Source: Taxillus chinensis (Eukaryota > Streptophyta > Magnoliopsida > Santalales > Loranthaceae). Taken from it: a stretch of 64,000 nt of DNA. The stretch lies in the NCBI GenBank assembly GCA_023512835.1, contig CM042087.1, forward strand, positions 15,222,853 through 15,286,852, in the 5' to 3' direction. A program made the translations under genes and the position numbers. The notes beneath the pieces are model-generated. The model searched no databases. It had not been told where the DNA came from and saw only the letters and a list, made by a program, of their open reading frames with translations. This document shows, one piece after another, positions 56,342 through 64,000 of this stretch (the first letter of the stretch is position 1; each line of letters opens with the position of its first letter).

Positions 56342-58067
56342 GTATCACAATGTCAATGAAAACATCATATGCGAAAGCGAAACGAGATGCCTAAGGTTTG
56401 ACCAAAGTCCAAACTGGGAGCAGCCCGTGTTTGAAACTGACAAGAATGAGGTAGAGGAGACACCTGAGCTACCAGGGGAGATTATACGCCTATTGGAAAG
56501 GGAAGACCGTTTATCCATTCCAAGTGAAGACCCAGTAGAAACAGTGAATTTGGGGACGAGCGCTGAACCAAGAGAATTGAGGGTAGGATCCTTAATAGCT
56601 ACCGATATCAAGAAGCAATTAATTGAGCTGTTAAGGAGCTACATAGATGTTTTTGCATGGTCGTATCAAGATATGCCAGGATTAGACATAGACATAGTGC
56701 AGCATCACATACCAGTGAGGCCGGAATGCAAGCCAGTTCAGCAGAAATTGAGAAGAATGAGACCAGAGATGCTACTGAAGATTAAAGAAGAAGTCAAAAA
56801 GCAATGGGACGCAAGTTTCTTAAGTGTCTCCCATTATCCAGAATGGGTGGCCAATGTTGTACCAGTACCGAAGAAAGGAGGCAAGGTCCGCATGTGCATT
56901 GATTATAGAGATTTGAATTGGGCTAGTCCAAAAGATAACTTCCTACTTCCTCACATTGATACGCTAGTGGATAATACGGCAAAGCATGCTCTATTCTCAT
57001 TCATGGATGGTTTCTTGGGCTATAATCAAATTCGTATGGCCCCCGAACACAAAGAGAGGACCACATTCACGACACTTTGGGGCACTTTCGCTATAATGTG
57101 ATGCCGTTTGGTCTAAAGAACGCAGGAGCCACCTATCAGCGAGCCATGGTGACTCTATTCCATGATATGATGCATAAGGAAGTCGAAGTATATGTGGAGG
57201 ACATGATAGCCAAATCACGAAGCACTGAAGATCATATCGAAGTACTCCGTAAGCTCTTCAATAGGCTACGGAAATATCAGCTGAAATTGAACCCCGAAAA
57301 GTGCACTTTCGGAGCCATGTCGGGAAAACTATTGGGTTTCATTGTGAGCCAAAAAGGAGTTGAAATCGTTCCAGATAAAGTTCGAGCTATCCAAGAGATG
57401 CCGCCACCACGGACCATCAAGGAGGTTAGAGGATTCCTAGGGCGACCGAATTACATTGCCCGATTTATTTCCCAATTGACAGCCACCTGTGAACCCATTT
57501 TCAAGACTTTACGAAAGAACAACCCAGAAATTTGGAATGACAAGTGTCAAGAAGCTTTTGACAAGATCAAACAATATATGTCTAATCCACCTATTTTGGT
57601 CCCACCAAGACCTGGGATAAACCTCGATCTTATACTTGACCGTTCAAGAGTCAGCGATGGGTTGTGTCTTGGGGCAACACGATTCTACAGGCAAGAAGGA
57701 GCAGGCCATTTATTACCTCAACAAGAAGTTCACCATCAATGAAGAGAACTACACACCCTTGGAGAAGACGTGTTGTGCCCTTGTTTGGATAACAAGACGA
57801 TTGAGGCAATACACTCTTTATCATACCACATGGCTGATTTCGAGGCATGATCCACTCAAATATCTCTTGGAAAAACCATCCATTTCTGGAAGAATCGCCA
57901 AATGGCAGTTGATCCTATCAGAGTACGATATCATTTACGTACCTCAAAAAGCCATAAAAGGAAGGGCAATAGCCGACTATCTGGCAGACAGAGCACTAGA
58001 AGATTACGAGCCCATGACTATTGGCTTCCCAGATGAGCACATCAACATCATTTCGGCCAAAGTATAA
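56342..58067 (+). pseudogene. pol: Reverse transcriptase and degenerate RNase H of element H
   Basis: RT (about 56640-57480) has WSYQDMPGLDIDIVQHHIPV, VRMCIDYRDLN, DNFLLPHIDTLVD and SFMDGFLGYNQI. After a frameshift near 57100 it continues with MPFGLKNAGATYQRAM and YVEDMIAKS. The catalytic YVDD is YVED, so the first aspartate of the pair is glutamate. RNase H follows after another shift near 57636 (CVLGQHDSTGKKEQAIYYLN, YTPLEKTCCALVW, IADYLADRAL). The first catalytic Asp of Ty3-type RNase H appears replaced (YLTVQESAMG against YCDASRVG in E), which is usual where a second RNase H has been added. Confidence 0.88.
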
Positions 58068-58634
58068 GACATATGGGCGATGTGGTTCGATGGAGCCTCC
58101 AGTCTCTTAGGTCACTGTGTTGGGGCCATCCTGATATCCCCAAATGGCGAACATTTCCCTATGGCAGCAAAGCTAACCTTCCCTTGTACAAATAATGTAG
58201 CAGAATATGAGGCTTGTGTAATGGGACTTCAAGAAGCCATTAACAAAGGAATCAAAAAATTACGAGTGTTCGGCGATTCGGCACTCGTCATTTTTCAAGT
58301 AAGGGGTGAATGGGAGACTCAAAACCACAAATTAATCCCATATCGGAAGCACGTTACGGAGTTAGCCGAGCAATTCGAAGGCATCACGTTTGAGCATATG
58401 CCCAGGGAATACAATCAGATTCCTGATGCGTTGGCCACTCTAGCCTCCCTCCTTCGACTAGACACAAAGTTAGAAGTCCAGTCTTTCAATATCCGTATAC
58501 AAGATGCTCCTGCACATTGCATGGCCATTGAAGGAAATACTGAAGAAAAGCCCTGGTACAATGACATCAGACAGTACTTGCTTAAACAAGAGTATCCAGC
58601 TGAGGCCTCTGAGTCTGATAAAAGAAATATCTGA
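58068..58634 (+). pseudogene. Archaeal-type second RNase H (aRNH) of element H
   Basis: A domain of about 140 residues lies between the gypsy RNase H and integrase. Catalytic positions are visible: D in MWFDGASS, E in NNVAEYEACVMGL, D in RVFGDSALVI and D in NQIPDALATLASL. This DEDD pattern with WFDGAS and NNVAEYEA is the signature of the RNase H acquired by the Tat lineage. It removes RNA from RNA-DNA hybrids. The domain itself is uninterrupted. A TAA at 58066-58068 separates it from the preceding RNase H frame, and it ends with a TGA at 58632. Confidence 0.9.
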
Positions 58635-59800
58635 AGGTCAGCATCCAACTATTATCTTGATGGCTTGATTCTGTATAAGAGAAACCATGACATGGTATTA
58701 TTGCGGTGTGTGGCAAAAGAAGAATCGACACAAATAATGAAAGAAGTGCACGAAGGGGAATGTGGTTCACATGCAAACGGACATGCATTAACAAAACAAA
58801 TCATGCGAATGACTATTATTGGGTCACCATGGAAAAAGATTGCATTGAATATGTGCGCAAATGCCTCAAGTGTCAAATTTATGGCGATAAGATCCAAGTG
58901 CCGCCGTCCAAACTACATGTGATGGTTTCCCCATGTCCATTCTCACTTTGGGGCATTGACGTTATCGGACCAATATCTCCGAAAGCTTCTAATGGTCATC
59001 GTTTCATTTTGGTAGCCATTGATTACTTCACCAAGTGGGTAGAAGCAGCATCATATGCTAATGTGACACAGGCTGTGGTACTTCAATTTATGCGGAACAA
59101 CATCATATGCCGATATGGGCTTCTCGAGCAGATCATAATGGACAATGCTGCCAATTTGAACAACTGGATGATATGGAGGTTGTGTGAAACACACAAAATT
59201 CAACACCGCAACTCGACCCCCTATCGCCCAAAGATGAATGGAGCAGTCGAGGCCGCCAACAAGAACATCAAGAACATTATCAGAAAGATGACTAAATCAT
59301 ACAAAGATTGGCACGAGAAGCTACCATACGCTTTGCATGCTTATCGTACCTCAGTGCGTACATCGATCGGGGCAACTCCGTTTTCTTTGGTCTATGGCAT
59401 GGAAGCAGTTCTACCTGTCGAAGTGGAGATACCTTCCCTCCGAGTACTTAAGGATACTCAGCTCGAAGAAGTAGAATGGGCAAAAAGTCGTTATAAGCAG
59501 TTGAATCTAATTGAAGGCAAGCGCTTGGCAGTAGTTTGCAGAGGACAGCTGTATTAACAAAGAATGATCAACAATTACAATAAAAAGGTGAAGCCCAGAA
59601 GCTTTCAAGAGGGTGATCTTGTCCTCAAAAAGATCTTGCCAATCCAGCATGACCATCGAGGCAAGTGGACTCCCAATTATGAAGGCCCATATGCTGTGAA
59701 AAAAGCATTCTCGGGAGGCGCATTAATCCTTGCCAAAATGGACGGAGATGAGCTTCCTAATCCAGTGAATAGTGACGCCGTCAAAAAGTTCTATGCTTAA
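58635..59800 (+). pseudogene. pol: Integrase of element H
   Basis: The HHCC module is split by frameshifts near 58700-58720 (VHEGECGSHANGH-like, then CLKCQIYGD). The core shows LWGIDVIGPISPK, FTKWVEAASYANVTQ, IIMDNAANLNN and NGAVEAANKNIKNII, so D, D and E are present. After a shift near 59550 the C-terminal domain reads NNYNKKVKPRSFQEGDLVLKK, GKWTPNYEGPYAVKKAFSGG and ends with TAA at 59798. No chromodomain is present, as expected for Tat/Ogre. Confidence 0.9.
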
Positions 59801-59840
59801 CTCTCATACCTCTCAACAAGATTCTCATTCCTATAATGAG

Positions 59841-60050
59841 CGGACTTGGTGAAAACCCGAAAGGGCACCAAGGGTAAAATACAAAGCTCCAACAAAAGAC
59901 AAAAAAAAGAAAACAAAGGCGGACTTGGTGAAAACCCGAAAGGGCACCAAGGGTAAAATACAAAGCTCCAACAAAAGACAAAAAAAAAAAGAAAACAAAG
60001 GCGGACTTGGTGAAAACCCGAAAGGGCACCAAGGGTAAAATACAAAGCCA
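59841..60050 (+). repeat. Three tandem copies of a GAAA-tetraloop hairpin unit
   Basis: Units of about 79 and 82 bp start at 59841, 59920 and 60002. Each begins GCGGA or similar and includes CTTGGTG-AAAA-CCC-GAAA-GGG-CACCAAG (hairpins 59845-59872, 59924-59951, 60006-60033). The A-rich tail between units varies in length, while the hairpin is invariant. Confidence 0.85.
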
Positions 60051-61118
60051 ACAATAAATCTTGAAAGGGTGAAATCAGTTAGAATTTGAAAGGATCAGGA
60101 CCACAACAAATAGGGTCCTTTGCAAACAGTGGAGACAACATCATCCAAAAACAACGGCTGCAAACAATGGAAGACTTGGTCAAACCTGCAGCATGCTCAA
60201 ATCAAATTTGTATATTATGCTTTTTAAAGACTTGTAATTCTGTTTATCAGATTATAACAATAGGACACTTTTTATGATATAAATATGTTTTGTGGAATCA
60301 AACCAGCAAAATCCCATTTTATATCCTTAATCATATTTTATCCTCTTCATTTCACATTTAAATAGAATATCTCAAATCCCCAGTGGAATCTTTTGGCATT
60401 ACCTTATGAGTAGGGTCAAGCTCAAAATCCCCAAACAAATTAAGTCCCCAACTCAGTGTACTCATATCTCCACAGAATATCACTATCCTCAGAGAAGCCG
60501 TCAAGTCAAGCTCCTTAATATGGCGAAGCTAAATTTAACAGACCCTTCATCCACAAAAGGGAGTTCCCCAGTAAAGACAGAACGGACTCTCCATCTAAAG
60601 AGCACATTGTTCCCCAACAAGTTGAAAGTTAGCCAACCTCTCCAACAGCATTGAGATAGATCTCTAGTCCTGGCCAAACCTTCAGTGATACATCACATTG
60701 CATTCGATGCATACATCGCATCGCATCACATAGCATCATATGGCACCACAGGTTGAGGTTTATGCATCCCCGTATACAGCACATTGTAGTCCATGCATCA
60801 TTTACATACATTCAGCATACTCTGTAATTTCAGGAATGTTGCCGTCTCTGAAGATCCTAAGAGCTCATACCCAGCAAGCTTCTCATTAAGCTATCCTAGC
60901 TTTCTTTGTTCAACTTTACAAACTCTTTCTTCGCAATTTCCTCAAGCTCTAAATGCATCCTTTTGGCACTTGACAAACTTTTTCCCCTTTTGGGTCACCT
61001 CATAGAGCGATCTCCTTGAGTGAACTCGTAGAGGGAGCCCAAATTGGGTTACTTCCCAAACTCCCCAATTCCTTAAAGCATCTCCCCAAATACCAATTGA
61101 TGTCTCCAATAAGTCTTT
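60051..61118 (+). other. 3' region of H before the minisatellite
   Basis: About 1.07 kb with no supported gene. Short repeated phrases include CATCACATTGCATTCGATGCATACATCGCATCG-like runs of CATCGCAT near 60690-60740. It is typical of the long 3' UTR of Ogre elements. Confidence 0.65.
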
Positions 61119-62310
61119 CTAGTTTAAGCCTATCGTTGTTGTGGGCTTTCCATTTTCAATTCGAGCCTATCGTTGCTGTGGGCCTTCTAATTTTTAGTTC
61201 AAGCCTATCGTTGCTATGGGCATTTCCATTTTCAATTTAAGCCTATCGTTGCTATGGGCTTTCCATTTTCAATTCGAGCTTATCGTTGCTGTGGGCCTTG
61301 CAATTTTTTAGTTTAAACCTATCGTTGCCATGGGCTTTTCCATTTCCAGCTTAAGCCTATCGTTGCTGTGGGCTTTCCATTTTCAATTCGAGCCTATCGT
61401 TGCTGTGGGCCTTTCAATTTTCAGTTCAAGCCTATCGTTGCTGTGGGCTTTCCATTTTCAATTTGAGCCTATCGTTGCTGTGGGACTTTCAATTTTCAGT
61501 TCAAGCCTATCGTTGCTGTGGGCTTTCTATTTTCAGTTTAAGCCTATCGTTGCTGTGGGCCTTTCAATTTTCAGTTCAAGCCTATCATTGCTGTGGGCTT
61601 TCTATTTTCAGTTTAAGCCTATCGTTGCTGTGGGCCTTTCATTTTTCAGTTCAAGCCTATCGTTGCTGTGGGCCTTTCTATTTTCAGTTTAAGCCTATCG
61701 TTGCTGTGGGCTTTCTATTTTCAATTCGAGCCTATCGTTGCTGTGGGCCTTTCAATTTTCAGTTCAAGCCTATCGTTGCTGTGGGCTTTCCATTTTCAAT
61801 TTAAGTCTATCATTGCTGTGGGCCTTTCAATTTTTAATTCAAGCCTATCGCTGTTGTGGGCTTTCCATCTTCAATTCGAGCCTATCGTTGCTATGGGTTT
61901 TTCCATTTTCAATTGAAGCCTATCGTTGTTGTGGGCTTTCCATTTTCGATTCAAGCCTATCGTTGCTATGGGCTTTTCATTTTTAATTCAAGCCTATCGT
62001 TGCTGTGGGCTTTCCATCTTCAATCCGAGTCTATCGTTGTTGTAGGCCTTTCCATTTTTCAGTTTAAGCCTAATGTTGATGTGGGCTTCCCACTGTCAAT
62101 GAAAGCCTATCGTTGATGTGGGCTTTTCATTTTCAATTCAAGCCTATCATTACTGTGGGCTTTCCATTTTTCTGTTCACGCCTATCATTGCTATGGGCTT
62201 TTCACTTTTCAGTTCAAGCCTATCATTGCTGTGGGCTTTTCATTTTTTAACCAAAGTCTATCGTTGCCGTAGGCTCTCTTTTTCAGTTCAAGCCTGTCAT
62301 TGTTGTAGGC
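61119..62310. repeat. Minisatellite of about 40-bp units in H
   Basis: Roughly 30 head-to-tail copies of a unit like AGCCTATCGTTGCTGTGGGC plus TTTCCATTTTCAATTC, mostly 38-41 bp. Diverged copies mark both ends. A higher-order alternation of two unit types (TTTCCATTTTCAATTCG and CTTTCAATTTTCAGTTC) is evident in the centre. Open frames across it arise from the repeat and are not genes. Confidence 0.93.
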
Positions 62311-62548
62311 TTTCAATCTCTAATAGCTTTACATCGTAGGCAGCCTTAGATGCCTCATCAAAGTCTCATCCACGTTCACCAACCTGTGAAGCCCTTTTTG
62401 CCTCTCGGGGACGGACCCAACCGTCACATAGTACTCTCCTTCTGCTTTAAAACCAGGTAAGTCAGGTAAGTGCTCCGACCCGTCCAAAATGACTCCCTTT
62501 TATCTTTGTACATTGTTTGTACACAAACAATGCACAAAGAGGGGCAGC
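62311..62548 (+). other. 3' end of H with polypurine tract
   Basis: About 220 bp of unique sequence, then CACAAAGAGGGGCAGC (62533-62548) directly before the LTR start TGTTGG. The AAAGAGGGGCAGC tract is a typical Tat/Ogre plus-strand primer. A TTGTACATTGTTTGTACA repeat lies just upstream. Confidence 0.85.
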
Positions 62549-63758
62549 TGTTGGACCCCATTTTGTCCGGGTTGGACATACTAACCCCATTTGATATACC
62601 TTTCTGCCCATGCCATATACCTTGTTGAACAGGTCTACAATGATCCCATACTTCCAAGGAATGGTTCGGAATTGATGATAGCCCTAATTTGCATGAGATG
62701 GATACAATTGACACGAACGAGGGGAGTCCAAAATTAATGACTTTTGCTACAAGTCCTTGAAGCGCCCCAAGACCAACACCAGGTGATAGAGGATGAAAAT
62801 TGGAGATTAACGCACTTTACCGAGCTCAAATCGGACTTAAAATGATGAAGTTATGACCAAAACAACTTTCGTTGGAAAAAGTCGAAACTCGCCAAAAGAT
62901 AGTCAATGCCCCTGGTCAAATCGCCTGAAAAGGTGACCATGCGAAATTCTTCAAAGCGTCAATTTAGGCGAATACAGGTCTTCCCAAACAATCCCCGGAA
63001 AGTTGTCCATTTTTGCATTTTAGGTGAAGGGTAAGAAGGTAATTAAAAGTTTTCAAAAAAAAAAAAGAGAAAAAAGAAGAAGAAAGGTTTCCAAAAACCA
63101 AACAAAAACAAAACAAAAAGAAAAAAAACGTTTTCATGTTTTCAAACCAAAACAAAAAACCAAAATTAGTACTTCAATTTCCAAAAGCAAAAATGAAGCA
63201 AAACAAAAACAAAATGTTTTTTTACAAAACACAAAACCAAAAAATGTATGTTTTGTAACCCAAAAAAACCAAAAAAAGGGGAAAATAAAAAAGAAAAAAA
63301 TCATATTTGAGGACTTCAATTTCCAAAATAAAACCAAACACCAAAGCAAACCCGTAGGATCTCATTATCCACTTCAAACAGAAACCCAAAACCTTTAGGA
63401 TTCCCTTTAGAAATTTAGGGTAAATCCATTTTCACCATGACTTCAATAAATAACTTAGCTAAATAAAAATCATCAACTTTTTAGGAAACTTAACCCAATC
63501 ATGGCAGTACAAATAAAATAAAAAATCTCCTCCTCCTAAATTAGATACCGAAAGGGCGCTGTAGGGGTGCTAATCCTTCCCTACACGTAACCAACTCCCG
63601 AACCCTTCTCTGATAACGCAGACCACACACTTGAAATGACTCAAAGAAGAGGGTATCCAACTGTACCCCAAAAACAGTTGGTGGCGACTCTAAATTTCTC
63701 ACCATTGGTCTAGTTTGAGCTCACCCCAAACGGGCCCGGATGAAAACTAGTGATGACA
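62549..63758 (+). repeat. 3' LTR of element H
   Basis: About 1210 bp matching 47408-48625 with a small number of substitutions and short indels in A runs. It ends AGTGATGACA. Confidence 0.93.
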
Positions 63759-63760
63759 GC

Positions 63761-63989
63761 TGACAATACAAGCGCCATTGCAATTTCCAACAATCCTGTT
63801 ATGCATCCCAAAACTAAGCACATTGAGGTCAGACATCACTTCATACGTGATCATGTGCTAAAGAAAGACATTTCTCTGAAGTATATATCGATTAATGATC
63901 AGCTTGCCGACATATTCACCAAACCACGGCAAGAAGCCAGGTTCAATGAACTTCTGACAAAACTTGGCATGCTAGATTTAAATTCATGA
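63761..63989 (+). pseudogene. pol: RNase H of element G, 3' part
   Basis: The copia RNase H resumes after H with DNTSAIAISNNPVMHPKTKH, VRHHFIRDHVL and DQLADIFTKPRQEARFNEL, ending at the stop 63987-63989. The D of DNTSA is present on both sides of H because it belongs to the target duplication. After the stop only 11 bases of 3' sequence remain. Confidence 0.95.
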
Positions 63990-64000
63990 GTTTCACAGCA

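Larger units (their letters stand above)
47408..63758 (+). mobile_element. Element H: Ogre/Tat Ty3/gypsy retrotransposon, both LTRs
   Basis: LTRs are at 47408-48625 and 62549-63758. The primer site is tRNA-Arg-like. The order is an extra ORF before gag, gag-protease, candidate intron, RT, degenerate RNase H, archaeal-type RNase H, integrase, repeat-rich 3' region, polypurine tract. The upstream ORF, intron and second RNase H are hallmarks of Ogre/Tat. The left flank is GTGAC (47403-47407). The right flank reads GCTGAC, so the target duplication is only clear for TGAC, and one base of the LTR end is uncertain. The solo LTR I is nested inside. Many stops show it is inactive. Confidence 0.93.
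39767..64000 (+). mobile_element. Element G: SIRE-like Ty1/copia retrotransposon, 3' end off-window
   Basis: The order is LTR, tRNA-Met type primer site, very long gag, protease, integrase, then RT and RNase H. Integrase before RT defines Ty1/copia. The long gag, long LTR and RT sequence point to the SIRE/Maximus lineage. RNase H is split by element H (47408-63758) and finishes at 63989. The 3' LTR is beyond the window. G sits inside integrase of D. Confidence 0.88.

Noticed and set aside
61330..61804. Repetitive 120- and 134-aa ORFs (LSLLWAF repeats)
   Set aside because: The unit length is not a multiple of three and all frames give similar repeats, so these are by-products of the minisatellite.
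61119..62310. Resemblance to a CRISPR array (regular repeats of about 40 bp)
   Set aside because: There are no distinct spacers of constant length. Adjacent units are similar throughout, and the context is a plant retrotransposon.
1..64000. Host gene, tRNA or rRNA gene
   Set aside because: I scanned the ORF translations and the gaps between elements and found no non-transposon protein, tRNA cloverleaf or rRNA segment. The tRNA-like matches are primer binding sites.

Overview
This window is repeat-rich plant nuclear DNA. Every recognisable coding segment belongs to an LTR retrotransposon. I see no host gene, rRNA, tRNA or CRISPR array. The plant assignment rests on the lineages present: chromodomain-bearing Tekay/Del-like Ty3/gypsy elements, Athila-like elements with a tRNA-Asp type primer site, an Ogre/Tat element with two RNase H domains, and a SIRE-like Ty1/copia element. 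I cannot name the species. All open reading frames carry stops or frameshifts, so no element looks autonomous.

Layout, using my own labels. A (1-5926, minus) is a Tekay-type element whose 5' LTR is 3587-5926; it runs off the left edge. A interrupts B (5927-9589, plus), an older Tekay-like gag-pol fragment without LTRs. B abuts D (minus), an Athila-like element with an LTR at 10023-11187, a third ORF at 12489-14853 and an integrase end at 38634-39766. D is split by E (15289-38340, plus), a Tekay element flanked by the 5-bp duplication CATAT. E is itself split between RNase H and integrase by F (21460-34816, plus), a second Athila-like element with two LTRs of about 1.5 kb. D is also cut at 39767 by G, a SIRE-like copia element that continues past the right edge. 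G is split inside RNase H by H (47408-63758, plus), an Ogre/Tat element. H is interrupted between gag and protease by I (53249-54903), a solo LTR flanked by GAAGG. The deepest nesting runs D > G > H > I and D > E > F.

The most interesting content is in the accessory parts. D and F are diverged from each other, yet both have a third ORF whose C-terminus resembles a C48 (Ulp1/SUMO-protease type) peptidase, and all four catalytic positions are readable in both. D, F and H each have a predicted hairpin 40-44 nt after the pol stop. In D versus F the stem changes are compensatory. In H the hairpin carries a GAAA tetraloop and is repeated three times. H also has an ORF upstream of gag, a candidate 185-nt intron that removes a stop and keeps phase, an archaeal-type second RNase H, and a minisatellite of about 1.2 kb. 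Comparing A with E shows premature stops arising mostly by CAG-to-TAG or CGA-to-TGA transitions, as expected for long-methylated DNA.
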